A DNA stretch of 64,000 nt, from the NCBI RefSeq assembly GCF_012933385.1, contig NZ_JABBPN010000009.1, positions 1-64,000 on the forward strand, in the 5' to 3' direction. The notes beneath the pieces were generated by a model. The model ran no database searches. It was not told the origin of the DNA and saw only the letters and a list, made by a program, of their open reading frames with translations. Shown piece after piece: positions 6,192-15,549 of this stretch. This DNA is from Paenibacillus lemnae. GTDB lineage: Bacteria; Bacillota; Bacilli; Paenibacillales; Paenibacillaceae. The first letter of the stretch is position 1. Each line of letters starts with the position of its first letter. A program made the position numbers and the translations under genes.

Positions 6192-6707
6192 ATGAGTCAC
6201 GTGATTGCTGGCCGGTACACGGCCGAAATGGAAGATTCGTTTGTCGTATTTATTATCGGAATGCGGATTAACAAGCTGTGGGCTGTACATAAGTGGCTGC
6301 CTGTATTTCAAGCGATGGGTCCGATGATATCCGAGCTGTACCAGAACAAGGAGCTGGGCTTCCTGAACGGCACCTTCCATCTCTCCCCGCGCGGGGCGAC
6401 GGTTATTCAATACTGGCGTTCTTTCGAGGAACTGGAGCATTATGCCCGGCATGGCGAGAAGCATCTGACAGCCTGGAAAAACTTCAACCGCAAGATCGGC
6501 ACGGATGGCAGCGTCGGCATCTATCATGAGTCTTATCTCGTCAGCAAAGGACAGTACGAAGCCATGTATAACAATATGCCTGTTTACGGTCTTGCCGCAG
6601 CGGGCAGCCACCTCCCCGCCACCGGCCGCAGAGAAACCGCAGGGCAAAGGCTTGGACGCCACAGCACACCAGCCATCCCCTCGCCGCCTGATCCGGAGCA
6701 GTCTTAA
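6192..6707 (+). CDS. DUF4188 domain-containing protein
   Basis: This 171-residue cytosolic protein matches the DUF4188 pattern: an early FVVFIIGMRINKLWAVHKW, then GTFHLSPRGATVIQYWRSFEEL, HLTAWKNFNRKI and VGIYHESYLV. The fold is probably a dimeric alpha/beta barrel like small monooxygenases, but no reaction is established. The start at ATG 6192 is set by GAAGGAGG eight bases upstream. An in-frame ATG at 6162 has no such site. The C-terminal 35 residues (Pro, Arg and Ala rich) look unstructured. The structured repeat lies immediately upstream in the same direction. Confidence 0.8.
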   Translation: MSHVIAGRYTAEMEDSFVVFIIGMRINKLWAVHKWLPVFQAMGPMISELYQNKELGFLNGTFHLSPRGATVIQYWRSFEELEHYARHGEKHLTAWKNFNRKIGTDGSVGIYHESYLVSKGQYEAMYNNMPVYGLAAAGSHLPATGRRETAGQRLGRHSTPAIPSPPDPEQS

Positions 6708-6710
6708 ACT

Positions 6711-6760
6711 AAAAAAAGAGCGCCATCCGCTGCCGCATTGGCAGTCAGGATTGGCGCTCC
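6711..6760. terminator. Terminator between DUF4188 and the sulfate operon
   Basis: GAGCGCCA (6718-6725) pairs with TGGCGCTC (6752-6759), with an inner GCTGCC/GGCAGT arm. The seven A at 6711-6717 become a T run on the minus strand, so it mainly ends the cys operon and may serve both convergent genes. Confidence 0.75.
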
Positions 6761-6767
6761 TTATGAT

Positions 6768-6992
6768 TCACTTGGCAGAAGATCGGGGAAGCTGCTGGCG
6801 GGCAGAGGGCCGGCCAGGTTTCTCCGCCGGGCTGCTTGCCGGGGAATTCCCGAACCGCTTGCGTTCCGTTCGCTCCATCTGTACAATCTGTCCTTCATGT
6901 ACGACGATATGAAGTGAACCAAACTCCATGTCGTCCAGCAGGCCCGCTATGCGTTCAAGCCATGCTTCATCAACCTTCAATGGCTTCACCAC
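6768..6992 (-). CDS. yezD: YezD-family small protein (DUF2292)
   Basis: The 74-residue product contains the DUF2292 core IAGLLDDMEFGSLHIVVHEG followed by QIVQMERTERKRF. This family of small proteins is commonly found beside sulfate or sulfur-assimilation genes. Here it follows cysW by about 100 bases on the same strand, which fits. After residue 48 there is a Pro/Ser/Arg-rich tail of about 25 residues that looks disordered. The role is not known; a structural or regulatory part in sulfur uptake is inferred from context. Confidence 0.75.
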   Translation of the reverse strand: MVKPLKVDEAWLERIAGLLDDMEFGSLHIVVHEGQIVQMERTERKRFGNSPASSPAEKPGRPSARQQLPRSSAK

Positions 6993-7099
6993 CGCTACCG
7001 CCTCCCATCCGGGCTCACGCCCTGTTTTATTATAAACTATTACACCCTATTCCAACCCGATTAGTGTGAATTTAACTTAGCATGTGCCCTTTCCTACTG

Positions 7100-7963
7100 T
7101 CAATGGGTACTTTTTCGCGAAAACCAGTTTTTCAGCAGCAGGGTAACTAGTGCCAGCAGCAGCAGGAGTGAAGACACCGCAAAGGAAGCCTGAAACTGGT
7201 ACTCATTATACAAAATTTCGACATGCAGCGGCAGTGTATTCGTTTCACCGCGGATATGGCCCGAGACGACAGAAACCGCTCCGAACTCTCCCATCGCCCT
7301 TGCATTACATAGAATAATACCGTACAGCAGTCCCCATTTAATGTTGGGCAGGGTTACTTGCCAGAAGACCTGCCAGCCCTTGGCGCCCAAGGTAACCGCA
7401 GCTTCCTCCTCCCCGGTTCCCTGATCCTCCATCAAGGGGATCAGCTCCTTCACTACAAACGGGAATGTAATGAACAATGTAGCCAGGATGATCCCCGGTA
7501 GTGCAAAAATAATTTTAATATCATGGCTATCCAGCCAGGGACCGAGCCATCCCTGCCGTCCAAAAATCAGAACAAAGATCAAGCCGCCGATCACCGGCGA
7601 TACCGCAAACGGCAGATCCACCAGTGTGACCAGCAGTCCCTTGCCCTTGAAGCGGAACTTGGTGATGGTCCAGGCGGCCACGACGCCAAAAATCGTGTTC
7701 AGCGGAACCGTGATTGCAGCAGTCAGCAGCGTGAGCCGCAGCGCTGACAGGGCATCGGGGTCAGACAGTGCTGCAATATATACGCCCCATCCTTTTTTGA
7801 GCGCTTCACTCAGCACAATCGCGAGCGGAAGGATGATCAGCCAGAGCAGGACCAGGCCTGCCAATCCAATCAGAACCCATCGCACCCAGCGCTGCTCTGT
7901 AGCTGCCGGTGCAGCATTGCTTTTTTGAGACTTTAGCGGTGTTAACACAGCACCATGTGCCAT
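7100..7963 (-). CDS. cysW: Sulfate ABC transporter permease CysW
   Basis: The 287-residue inner-membrane protein has six hydrophobic spans and the ABC importer coupling loop [27 protein letters not shown]. It pairs with CysT to form the channel for sulfate or thiosulfate. The start at ATG 7963 follows AAGGGGAGTCACAATT. In-frame codons upstream run into the end of cysT and lack a ribosome binding site. The gene lies 28 bases after cysT in the order cysP-cysT-cysW-yezD. No CysA ATPase is encoded in the window, so the energising subunit must come from elsewhere. Confidence 0.92.
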   Translation of the reverse strand: MAHGAVLTPLKSQKSNAAPAATEQRWVRWVLIGLAGLVLLWLIILPLAIVLSEALKKGWGVYIAALSDPDALSALRLTLLTAAITVPLNTIFGVVAAWTITKFRFKGKGLLVTLVDLPFAVSPVIGGLIFVLIFGRQGWLGPWLDSHDIKIIFALPGIILATLFITFPFVVKELIPLMEDQGTGEEEAAVTLGAKGWQVFWQVTLPNIKWGLLYGIILCNARAMGEFGAVSVVSGHIRGETNTLPLHVEILYNEYQFQASFAVSSLLLLLALVTLLLKNWFSRKSTH

Positions 7964-7991
7964 AATTGTGACTCCCCTTCCCCTTGAAAAG

Positions 7992-8834
7992 CTATCTAGC
8001 CGCCTTCCGGCTCCATCTCTGCAGCAGATTGATACCGAGGAGCAGGACAAAGGAGATCAGCAGAAGGATCAGCGCCACGGCTGTTGCTCCGGCGTAATCA
8101 AACTGCTCCAGCTTGGACATGATCAGCAGCGGGGCAATCTCGGTTTTCATCGGCATATTGCCGGATATGAACACCACAGACCCGTACTCTCCAATGCCTC
8201 TCGCAAAAGCCAGCGCAAATCCCGTCAGCAGGGACGGAATCAGCACCGGGAAGATCACGGTCCAAAACGTCCGCCATCGTCCCGCTCCCAGCGTTGCTGC
8301 CGCTTCCTCTGCATCCCGCTCGGCATCCTGAAGCACAGGCTGCACGGTCCGAACGACGAACGGAATACCGATAAACATCAGCGCCAGCGTAATCCCCAGC
8401 GGGCTGAAAGCCGCCTTGATACCCAGCGGCTCCAGAATAGAGCCGATCCAGCCGTTTTGGGAATAGATCGCGGTCAGTGCCACACCGGCCACCGCTGTCG
8501 GCAGCGCAAATGGCAGATCAATCAGCGCGTCCCAGATCCCTTTTCCGGGGAAGTCATATCGGACCAGCACCCATGCCAGCAGCAATCCCAGCACCGTATC
8601 CAGCAGGCCCGCCAGTGCCGCCGTACCGAGGCTCACCCTGTAGGAGGCCAGCACTCTCGGATCGCTCGCCACACTCCAGAATTTCTCCCAGGTTAGTCCC
8701 GTATAATTCAGCAGCAGGGCGGATAATGGGAGCAGTACAACGAGACTTAAGTAAAATACCGTAAACCCCATTCCAATCCCGAAGCCTGGAAGCACGTTTC
8801 GCTGTTTCTTGCGTCTGATATGGAGACTTGACAT
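7992..8834 (-). CDS. cysT: Sulfate ABC transporter permease CysT (CysU)
   Basis: This 280-residue permease has six predicted spans, the conserved [16 protein letters not shown] segment seen in CysT/ModB proteins, and the coupling loop [19 protein letters not shown]. It forms the transmembrane channel with CysW. It starts at ATG 8834 about 40 bases after the binding-protein gene stops, so the three genes form one operon on the minus strand. Confidence 0.92.
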   Translation of the reverse strand: MSSLHIRRKKQRNVLPGFGIGMGFTVFYLSLVVLLPLSALLLNYTGLTWEKFWSVASDPRVLASYRVSLGTAALAGLLDTVLGLLLAWVLVRYDFPGKGIWDALIDLPFALPTAVAGVALTAIYSQNGWIGSILEPLGIKAAFSPLGITLALMFIGIPFVVRTVQPVLQDAERDAEEAAATLGAGRWRTFWTVIFPVLIPSLLTGFALAFARGIGEYGSVVFISGNMPMKTEIAPLLIMSKLEQFDYAGATAVALILLLISFVLLLGINLLQRWSRKAAR

Positions 8835-8875
8835 CCTTAATCATCCTTTCCTGCCTTCAGCTTTCTTGTCGCTGA

Positions 8876-9952
8876 TCAGCTTCCCGGTACATAAATTTGA
8901 TCAAAAATACCGCCATCGTTAAAATGCTTCTCCTGGGTTTCCCCCCACGTACCAAACACATCCTTCAATGTAAACAGTTCAATGGCCGGGAACTGGTCTT
9001 TAAATTGATCCGCGACGGACTGCAGCGTCGGGCGGTAATAGTTCTCAGCAGCAATCTTCTGCCCTTCTTCACTGTACAGGTACTTCAGATAGGCTTCTGC
9101 CGTCTCCCGCGTTCCGCGTTTGTCTACATTTTTGTCCACAATTGCAACCGGCGGCTCTGCCAGGATGCTGACCGAGGGATTCACGATTTCAAATTTATCG
9201 GGTCCCAGCTCGTTGATGGACAGGTAAGCCTCATTCTCCCAGGCCAGCAGCACATCACCGATACCGCGTTCTACGAACGTCGTTGTCGCTCCGCGAGCTC
9301 CGCTGTCCAGAACCGGTACGTGCGTAAACAGCTCTTTGACAAATTCCTGGGCCTTGGACTCATCCTGATTGTTCGCTTTCAGGGCGTATCCCCACGCAGC
9401 CAGGTAATTCCAGCGCGCACCGCCGGAGGTCTTCGGATTCGGAGTGATCACTTCCACGCCTTCCTGGATCAGATCCGGCCAGTCTTTAATATTTTTCGGA
9501 TTTCCTTTTCTGACCAAAAATACAATTGTGGATGTATAAGGGGAGCTGTTATGCTCAAATTTGCTCTCCCAGCCTCCCTGAATCAGTCCCGACTGACGGA
9601 TGGCATCAATATCATAACCGAGGGCAAGGGTGACAACATCGGCTTCCAGACCGTCAATGACGGAACGGCTCTGTTTACCTGACCCCCCGTGGGATTGCTT
9701 GAACGTCACCTTTTGGCCGCTTTCTTTTTCCCAATACTGGGCAAATGCCTTGTTATAGCTTTCATACAGCTCGCGAGTCGGATCATAGGATACATTCAGC
9801 AGCTCGACCGTTTTGCTCTCTGTGCTCTTCGCATTTCCAGTCCCGGTTTCCGCTTCAACCTGCTTAGTCCCCCCGCCGCCGCAAGCAGTCAAAGATACTG
9901 CGAGCATCATCGCTAACCCCAGGAATACACTGCGTTTACCATTGTTTTTCAT
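8876..9952 (-). CDS. cysP: Sulfate/thiosulfate-binding lipoprotein
   Basis: The 358-residue product has a lipoprotein signal ([19 protein letters not shown], lipid-modified Cys near residue 24), so it is tethered outside the membrane. The mature part shows features of sulfate-binding proteins: [17 protein letters not shown], the SHGGSGKQ anion-binding loop, [12 protein letters not shown], and [22 protein letters not shown]. It delivers sulfate or thiosulfate to CysTW. The start at ATG 9952 is served by AGGGGAGTGGATGTT; the longer upstream frame is not coding. It is the first gene of the operon. Confidence 0.92.
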   Translation of the reverse strand: MKNNGKRSVFLGLAMMLAVSLTACGGGGTKQVEAETGTGNAKSTESKTVELLNVSYDPTRELYESYNKAFAQYWEKESGQKVTFKQSHGGSGKQSRSVIDGLEADVVTLALGYDIDAIRQSGLIQGGWESKFEHNSSPYTSTIVFLVRKGNPKNIKDWPDLIQEGVEVITPNPKTSGGARWNYLAAWGYALKANNQDESKAQEFVKELFTHVPVLDSGARGATTTFVERGIGDVLLAWENEAYLSINELGPDKFEIVNPSVSILAEPPVAIVDKNVDKRGTRETAEAYLKYLYSEEGQKIAAENYYRPTLQSVADQFKDQFPAIELFTLKDVFGTWGETQEKHFNDGGIFDQIYVPGS

Positions 9953-9989
9953 AACATCCACTCCCCTTTTTTTATCATGGACCATCTGT

Positions 9990-10170
9990 CTTTCAGGCAG
10001 AAAAAAAACAGAGGACACCTTAAGGCTGCAGTCAAACCGGCATGGCATAGCCGTGTCTGCTGTTTCCAAAAAGGTTCCTCCGTTTTTACGGTGAGAACAA
10101 ATTATATAATTCCTACCTGTTTAGTATGTTATAGGTATTGTAATGACATACCCCGGGGTTTGTCAAACGT
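9990..10170 (-). promoter_or_regulatory. Promoter and leader of the sulfate operon
   Basis: On the minus strand TATAAT occurs at about 10096-10101, preceded by CAGGTAGGAATTA. The TAGGAATT word resembles half-sites described for the cysteine repressor CymR, but I cannot confirm the site. A hairpin-prone leader follows. I searched for SAM-riboswitch and T-box motifs here and did not find them. Confidence 0.35.
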
Positions 10171-10174
10171 TTTT

Positions 10175-10825
10175 TTATGCATCTGACGAAGTTTTTTTCA
10201 TGAGCATCAGATCCTGAAGTTCCTGCGGTGTTCTCACCATATACCTGGGCTGCCCTTGCCGAAGCAGTTCCTCTGTATCATATCCCCACGTCACCAGTGC
10301 ACAATCTACGCCCGCCTTCTGGCAAGCCACCGCATCCCGCAGCTCGTCCCCTACATAAAGGATCTCATGTGCAGCGTATCCATGCTGACGGATGAGCCTT
10401 TTCAAGGCCTTATCCTTGCCGAAAATGCTTTTGGCAGTATAGACGAAATCAAAGTATTCATGAATATGATGATTATCAAAAAATCCCCGGATGTTCTCTT
10501 CACTGTTCGAAGAGAGAACACCCAGGGTCAGCCCGCTTTCCTTTGCCGCTGCAAGAACCTGAGCCGTACCAGGCACCAGATTCAGCGTAATGGCCGCTTC
10601 CTTGTAGCCTTGTTTGACGTCCCGCATCAGCCAAGGCAGTTTGTACATGGGACACTTCATAAACTTCAGCCGTTCACGGATCGGCATCGAGGCCATCCGC
10701 TCCACGTCCTCATCCCGGATTTTCTGATACCCATATTTGTCAGCCAGTCCGTTCATCAATTGGATGACCGCATATTTACTCTCCGCCAATGTCCCGTTAA
10801 AATCGACCACCATTACTTTATACAT
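10175..10825 (-). CDS. HAD-superfamily hydrolase
   Basis: The 216-residue protein is a soluble HAD hydrolase with a helical cap. Motif I reads VDFNGTLAES, motif II LGVLSSNS, the Lys of motif III lies near GKDKALKR, and motif IV is YVGDELRDAVACQKAGV. The nucleophile Asp is present, but the usual second Asp of DXD is Asn (DFN), which could alter acid/base chemistry. The overall plan resembles phosphoglycolate phosphatase-like enzymes. The start at ATG 10825 follows GGGAGGGAAGAG. Substrate unknown; it stands downstream of the lactonase gene on the same strand. Confidence 0.8.
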   Translation of the reverse strand: MYKVMVVDFNGTLAESKYAVIQLMNGLADKYGYQKIRDEDVERMASMPIRERLKFMKCPMYKLPWLMRDVKQGYKEAAITLNLVPGTAQVLAAAKESGLTLGVLSSNSEENIRGFFDNHHIHEYFDFVYTAKSIFGKDKALKRLIRQHGYAAHEILYVGDELRDAVACQKAGVDCALVTWGYDTEELLRQGQPRYMVRTPQELQDLMLMKKTSSDA

Positions 10826-10904
10826 GATGTCTCTTCCCTCCCTGTCCCTGCTTACAGAAGAGGTTCGACACATGGGCGGTCATTTCCTGCGGAGCATCAG
10901 GCGG

Positions 10905-11969
10905 CTATGGCTTCTCAACCGGGCAGATGCATACAGGACGAGGGACCTCCAGCGAAAATCCGGTTTCCTTCAGTCCGCCGGTTTCCTTATTGATTTGGTA
11001 AGACACGATACAGTTGCTGTCCTGGTTGGCAGAAAGCAGATATCCGCCAGGAACCATATGAAAATGCCGCGGGTTCTTTCCGCCGGATGGAACCCAATTG
11101 ACAGCTTCCAGCATCCCGGTTTCCGGATTAATGTTCATTTGAACAATGCTGTCATGACCACGGTTGGATGCATACAGGAAGCGGCCGCACGGAGAGATCG
11201 CCAGCTGGGCTGCCGTACTGTCCTCCATCACAACACCGGATGGCAGGGTAGAGATATGCTGCCGTGTCTTCAAATCACCAAAGGTGGAATCATAGGCAAA
11301 GAACGTAATGGTGTTATTGAGCTCATTCACGGCATACATCCATTTGCCATTCGGGTGAAAAGTCACATGACGCGGTCCCGCTCCCGGCGGCATGATGACT
11401 TCCCGGTGTGTAACCAGCTTGCCTTCCTTGAGGCGGTACAGATTGATACTGTCCATCCCCAGGTCGCACACGATCACAAATTCCCGGTTCGGATCATGAA
11501 ATACCGAATGCGGATGGGCTTCCGACTGACGGTCTTCACGCGCCCCTTTTCCACTGTGACGGATCAGGGATGCAATCTCGCCGAGCCTGCCGTTCTCCTG
11601 AAGCTCCAGCACCGTAACGCCACCGTCGCCATATCCCGTCGTGAACAGATATTTCCCGTCGCCCGAGCGCGAGAGATGGCATGTTCCTGAAGAATCGGTA
11701 TCTTTCCGATTCAAAACGGTCAACTGGTGTGTTTCCGGATCAGCCGTGTAAGCGACCACCTCACTATTTTCTTTTTCACTGACCGCGTACAGCACACGAT
11801 TCAGCTCATCCCAGTTCAGAAATGTCGCATTCTCGATGCCCGAAACGCCATGCAGGAGCGACATCTCGCCACTTTCCCGATCCAGCGATGCCAGGTGAAT
11901 GCCCTCCTCTTCCTGAGGACCATAGGTACCTATATAAAAATAGACATTGTTTTTATTCTCTTCCGCCAT
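10905..11969 (-). CDS. Lactonase-family seven-bladed beta-propeller (6-phosphogluconolactonase type)
   Basis: The 354-residue cytosolic protein begins with FYIGTYG and contains repeated propeller strands. Conserved segments include GTCHLSRSGDGKYLF, EAHPHSVFHDP, GPRHVTFHPNGKWMYAVNEL, ISPCGRFLYASNRGHDSI and NPRHFHMVPGGYLLSANQDS. These are typical of the YbhE/YkgB family that hydrolyses 6-phosphogluconolactone in the pentose phosphate pathway. ATG 11969 follows GAGGGAG; a GTG nine bases upstream is possible. The HAD gene follows after 79 bases. Confidence 0.88.
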   Translation of the reverse strand: MAEENKNNVYFYIGTYGPQEEEGIHLASLDRESGEMSLLHGVSGIENATFLNWDELNRVLYAVSEKENSEVVAYTADPETHQLTVLNRKDTDSSGTCHLSRSGDGKYLFTTGYGDGGVTVLELQENGRLGEIASLIRHSGKGAREDRQSEAHPHSVFHDPNREFVIVCDLGMDSINLYRLKEGKLVTHREVIMPPGAGPRHVTFHPNGKWMYAVNELNNTITFFAYDSTFGDLKTRQHISTLPSGVVMEDSTAAQLAISPCGRFLYASNRGHDSIVQMNINPETGMLEAVNWVPSGGKNPRHFHMVPGGYLLSANQDSNCIVSYQINKETGGLKETGFSLEVPRPVCICPVEKP

Positions 11970-12141
11970 CCCGCACACTCCCTCTTATTTTTGACTCTTA
12001 CTCTATTACCCAACCGCCTATGGTGATTATCTCTTCTTCCGGTTTATTTTTGCAAAAGTTTCCTGTTCTGTGTCCAAATTCGCATACTGCGCCAACCCTG
12101 ACATATAACATGGATAGTAACCTTTTAAAAGGAGGATGTTC

Positions 12142-12510
12142 ATGGGAGTAAGGTTGATTCAGATTGCAGCAGTTTATTTTATCATTGGTGTCGGTTTGGG
12201 GATGTTTATGTCCATGTCACATGATTTTGCGCTTAGCTCTGTGCATGCTCACGTCAATTTGCTGGGGTGGGCGTCACTGGGACTTGCTGGCGTGGTTTAC
12301 CATCTCTTTCCGCAGGCGGGTGGCTCCACAGCGGGTAAAATTCATTTCTGGCTTCATAATCTGGGACTGCCTGTCATGATGATCGGTCTGATCCTCCTAA
12401 ACTCTGGCGTAGAAGGCATGGAGCCTGTGATTGCTATTGGCGGAACAGCCGTAACGATCGGGATCATTTCCTTTGTGTACAATGTATTTGCCCATGTGAA
12501 ATCTTCCTGA
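12142..12510 (+). CDS. Small heme-copper-oxidase-like membrane protein
   Basis: The 122-residue protein has four predicted spans. Span 2 contains SSVHAHVNLLGWASLGLAGVVYHLFP, which resembles the His-bearing helix of cytochrome oxidase subunit I, and another His lies in IHFWLHNLGLP. Similar four-span proteins are usually annotated as cytochrome-c oxidase-like and are far too short to be an oxidase core. It could bind heme; no function is established. ATG 12142 is preferred over 12136 because the latter abuts the AAAGGAGG site. Confidence 0.65.
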   Translation: MGVRLIQIAAVYFIIGVGLGMFMSMSHDFALSSVHAHVNLLGWASLGLAGVVYHLFPQAGGSTAGKIHFWLHNLGLPVMMIGLILLNSGVEGMEPVIAIGGTAVTIGIISFVYNVFAHVKSS

Positions 12511-12641
12511 TCATCGACAACCATCGCCGTATCACCCATAATGAATCTTATCTCCATGTAGTGGGTCTCTCACTGAAAGTTTGGGTAAACAGTATTCATC
12601 ACACATGAAGTAGTGATGTACAACCCAAGGAGGCTTTATAC

Positions 12642-13088
12642 ATGATGGACATTCAATCAGCCATTCAAGTCCGTTTCCCTTGCAGACAGTGCAGCGAGAC
12701 CGTTGAAATCAGCTTTAACCACGAACAGCTCGCCCATGTGCAGTGCCCGGGCTGTTTTTACGAATATACACTGATGAAACCGACGATCGGTGATGAGATT
12801 TTGCTGGACTGGGAGAAAGAAGCCGCCTATCAAAAGCTTCGTGCAGAAAAAACAGAAAAGGCTCAGGTGGAGCTGATGTCGCTCGTAATCAAGGTCGTGG
12901 AGCTGCTCACCTGGCGCGACGAAGGCAGCGGCCATATCCGTGCCATCGAGACGCTGCGTCAATGGCTGCTGCTAAACGGTGTGCCTAAGACGCTGATTGA
13001 GCTGTTGGATGCCAGGGGCGTACCCGTCCCGCCAGCCGTGAGGTCTGAGCTGAAGAAGAAGCCGCCGGGACAAGTTGAGAAAGAGTAA
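12642..13088 (+). CDS. Hypothetical protein with N-terminal zinc ribbon
   Basis: The 148-residue soluble protein begins with two CXXC pairs (FPCRQCSETVEI and VQCPGCFYEY), a likely zinc ribbon in residues 14-43. A helical charged middle follows (about 60-115), then a Pro/Lys-rich tail. ATG 12642 follows AAGGAGG. It stands alone, convergent with the anti-sigma gene. No family recognised; a nucleic-acid or protein adaptor is possible but not shown. Confidence 0.65.
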   Translation: MMDIQSAIQVRFPCRQCSETVEISFNHEQLAHVQCPGCFYEYTLMKPTIGDEILLDWEKEAAYQKLRAEKTEKAQVELMSLVIKVVELLTWRDEGSGHIRAIETLRQWLLLNGVPKTLIELLDARGVPVPPAVRSELKKKPPGQVEKE

Positions 13089-13124
13089 CCGCGCGATCGC
13101 GAGATTTGAAATCCGTCGTCACCA

Positions 13125-13164
13125 AAAAAGCACGTGCCCTTGATAACGGGGCACGTGCTTTTTG
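13125..13164. terminator. Bidirectional terminator
   Basis: AAAAAGCACGTGCCC (13126-13140) pairs with GGGCACGTGCTTTTT (13150-13164). A runs and T runs on both sides serve the two convergent genes. Confidence 0.9.
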
Positions 13165-13167
13165 CTG

Positions 13168-14541
13168 CTATTGAATTGGAACCTCAATCTTCTTCTCCAG
13201 GACGTTGGGATAGCTGTACAAGCTGAAGGTCAGCGGCTGCGGGTAGTCCAGCGGTTCGATTTTAAGTGAAATAACGGCTTCTTTAATGCTACCGCTCGAA
13301 ATATAATCTCCCATTTCGTGCACATGTCCCTCTCCATCAACAAAACGCCGTTCAAAACTCGGGATGGCTGTGACATATTCCTTATCTTTGTTCACATAGT
13401 TAAAGGTCAGTGTGTTGACCTCATTACCTTCCCGGTCCTGATCAAGCTGATGACCACCATATTCTAGACCGTCTACCTGCACCTCCAGCAGCTCGCCCTT
13501 CTTCAAATCTACAACAACATTCAACTTTTCAGGATCAACGGCCTCTAATCCAACAGCCTTCAATGTAATGGAATCTGTGTCATATAAGGCTGCTCCTCTG
13601 AAGTAGTAATCGGCTTCCCCCTTGTCATCAGGATAATAGCTTAACCAACTATTTACCAATGTTGGAAACCCTCCCTTAACCGCTTCGAGATACACATTGT
13701 TCATTTCCTTTATCTCCAGCGTATTTGCAGGATCCACGGTGACCTTCAGAACCATGCCTGCAGCCGATAACACCGCCTCCCGAATCAAAATCTTCTGTCC
13801 CTCCACTTCGAGCGTCTGTTGGATCGGGATCGTGCGGACCAGCTTTTGATACGTTTTCAGATCCAGCTTCAGCGAAACCTCGAGGTTAATGGCATCCGGT
13901 AAATCCCGGCTATAACGAAACTCCGAAGAATACGGCGCGATTTTGACTTCTAAGATTAGATTCTCCGGGATCTCCTGGCTTTCTTCATACACATAATCCG
14001 CGTCGAACGAATGAATTCCAGCAGGTATGGCATTGCCTCCTCCGTATGCCGCGCTGGATTTATAAGGCTCATTTGTCACTGGGTCCTTTATTATGGTGTC
14101 TAGCACCATGACCGGCTTTTTCAGTGAATGCTCTACGGTATACAGCACCTTCAGCTGCTGGGAACCAGCGATGACACCATCCACCGTCAACTTGTAGTCT
14201 CCCTTCACAGTGGATCGTCCGACCGGCTGAATGAGTCCCTTCTCATTAAACTGGCTCAATTCCGGATTCTTACTTAAATCCACGGTAAGCGGAGGAAACG
14301 GCCCTCCAGTCGTGCGCTCAGCCTGGGGCTGCCATACTCCGCTCCAAAGCAGAATAACCGCTGCAGCCAGCACAGCGGCGGCCGTAAAAATTCTATTCCG
14401 CCGGCGCGGTGATGGTGAGAGCTTTCCCCTCTCTATTCCCTGCCGCACGGCATCATCCAGTTTATCATCCGGCATGGACGCCGCTTTAGCCCGGACCTCG
14501 TCCATATATCCTTTCAGCACACGATCCTCCTGATTATGCAT
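13168..14541 (-). CDS. Anti-sigma factor-like membrane protein (DUF4179/DUF5643 type)
   Basis: The 457-residue protein has a cytosolic N-terminus of about 50 residues, one span near residues 51-69 (RIFTAAAVLAAAVILLW) and a large outer domain of beta-rich repeats. That is the plan of the DUF4179 proteins encoded beside ECF sigma factors. The N-terminal part would hold the sigma factor, with the outer part sensing an envelope signal. ATG 14541 overlaps the sigma gene stop by eight bases (ATGCATAA), with GGAGGTG ten bases upstream. Overlap and order argue for coupled expression. The signal is unknown. Confidence 0.8.
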   Translation of the reverse strand: MHNQEDRVLKGYMDEVRAKAASMPDDKLDDAVRQGIERGKLSPSPRRRNRIFTAAAVLAAAVILLWSGVWQPQAERTTGGPFPPLTVDLSKNPELSQFNEKGLIQPVGRSTVKGDYKLTVDGVIAGSQQLKVLYTVEHSLKKPVMVLDTIIKDPVTNEPYKSSAAYGGGNAIPAGIHSFDADYVYEESQEIPENLILEVKIAPYSSEFRYSRDLPDAINLEVSLKLDLKTYQKLVRTIPIQQTLEVEGQKILIREAVLSAAGMVLKVTVDPANTLEIKEMNNVYLEAVKGGFPTLVNSWLSYYPDDKGEADYYFRGAALYDTDSITLKAVGLEAVDPEKLNVVVDLKKGELLEVQVDGLEYGGHQLDQDREGNEVNTLTFNYVNKDKEYVTAIPSFERRFVDGEGHVHEMGDYISSGSIKEAVISLKIEPLDYPQPLTFSLYSYPNVLEKKIEVPIQ

Positions 14542-15064
14542 GACGAAACGCACCTCCCGGCTCCATTTTGTGCTTCAACAATTTTAATCCCTGACGCAGA
14601 CGGGTTTTTACGGTTCCTTCCGGACAATCCAGCACCATGGCGATGTCAGCCACAGACATATCCTCGTAATAACGAAGAATCAGCACATGCCGGTACTTCT
14701 CCTTCAGTCGGCTCAGCGCCCGCTCCAGATCCAGCTTGCTGTCGCTCACCATCTCCGCTTTTCCCTTCTCGTGAATCTCACTGTAAGGAACCATCCGCTG
14801 TCTGCGCTTCTGCTCATCCACACAGCAGTGGATCAAAATGCGGATCAGCCAGGATGCAAAATGTTCCGGATTCCGCAGGCTTCCGCACCGGCTCCAGGCC
14901 CGGCACACCGTCTCCTGAAGTACTTCCAGCGCGTCATTCTCATTATGCAGATAACTGTATGCGATGCCGTACAGCCTCCTCTTTTGTGATGAAACCAGCG
15001 CATGAAACGCAGCCTCATCCCCCCGGCATGCCGCTGCAGCCAAGTCTTGTTCCACCTCTTCCAT
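14534..15064 (-). CDS. ECF-type RNA polymerase sigma factor
   Basis: The 176-residue protein shows region 2 (LVSSQKRRLYGIAYSYLHNENDALEVLQETVCRAW, about residues 25-60) and region 4 (RALSRLKEKYRHVLILRYYEDMS, VADIAMVLDCPEGTVKTRLRQGL, about 112-160) with no region 1 or 3, the ECF plan. It is followed in overlap by its likely anti-sigma partner. ECF factors usually autoregulate. I looked for a matching promoter upstream (15070-15140) and saw a CGTC word but no convincing paired -35. Confidence 0.9.
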   Translation of the reverse strand: MEEVEQDLAAAACRGDEAAFHALVSSQKRRLYGIAYSYLHNENDALEVLQETVCRAWSRCGSLRNPEHFASWLIRILIHCCVDEQKRRQRMVPYSEIHEKGKAEMVSDSKLDLERALSRLKEKYRHVLILRYYEDMSVADIAMVLDCPEGTVKTRLRQGLKLLKHKMEPGGAFRHA

Positions 15065-15151
15065 AACCGAGGCCCCTTTCCCCTTGTTGGTTAACCGTCT
15101 CTGTATATAAGACGAATTACGGCTAACAAACGATTTGTTATTTTAGGAAAT

Positions 15152-15182
15152 ATAAAGAGGCTGCCTCATAAGACAGCCCCTA
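15152..15182 (-). terminator. Probable terminator of the small membrane gene
   Basis: On the minus strand GGGGCTG, a short loop region and CAGCCTC are followed by TTTATATTT. The stem is short. Confidence 0.5.
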
Positions 15183-15214
15183 ACTCCATTTCGTATTCCA
15201 TGTTCCCTTATGCG

Positions 15215-15409
15215 CTAACGACTTCGTTTCTTCCGGGAGTCAGATAGATGCTGGCAAAAGACATAACACAATCCGCAGATCAACAGGGTCAGAGCAGTAA
15301 ACCAGATGACAGGCAGCAGATACGGCGCATAGAGGGCGGCAATATACAATAGATAAACCGAGAACCCGTACATGATGAGAAACAGAAACATTCGTTTGTA
15401 CCACTGCAT
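15215..15409 (-). CDS. Small two-span membrane protein
   Basis: The 64-residue product has two hydrophobic helices (about residues 5-27 and 31-52: MFLFLIMYGFSVYLLYIAA and VIWFTALTLLICGLCYVF) separated by a Pro-containing turn, and a basic tail (SRKKRSR). No signal peptide is cleaved as far as I can tell. It lies alone between the sigma factor and ccdC. No family recognised. Coding status is supported by its composition and by a terminator downstream. Confidence 0.5.
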   Translation of the reverse strand: MQWYKRMFLFLIMYGFSVYLLYIAALYAPYLLPVIWFTALTLLICGLCYVFCQHLSDSRKKRSR

Positions 15410-15549
15410 CTTGATCTGCCTCCTTTGTTCTAGTTTCTCTGTCGACTCCTGTCTCTTTATTAACTTTATGTTAACTCAACAGCCAAGAAATTGCACTCAA
15501 AATATGGAAAAATATTAATATTTTATACATTTCAAATGAGGCGTTCATG

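Noticed and set aside
7968..8696. Long plus-strand frames opposite cysT/cysW
   Set aside because: Gln/Arg-rich translations without motifs, and no start signals. The permeases are clear on the other strand.
9953..10174. SAM riboswitch or T-box before the sulfate operon
   Set aside because: I looked for the conserved S-box core and for a T-box motif on the minus strand and found neither.
15066..15150. Autoregulatory ECF promoter before the sigma factor gene
   Set aside because: A CGTC -10-like word is present, but no AAC-type -35 at the usual 16-17-base distance.
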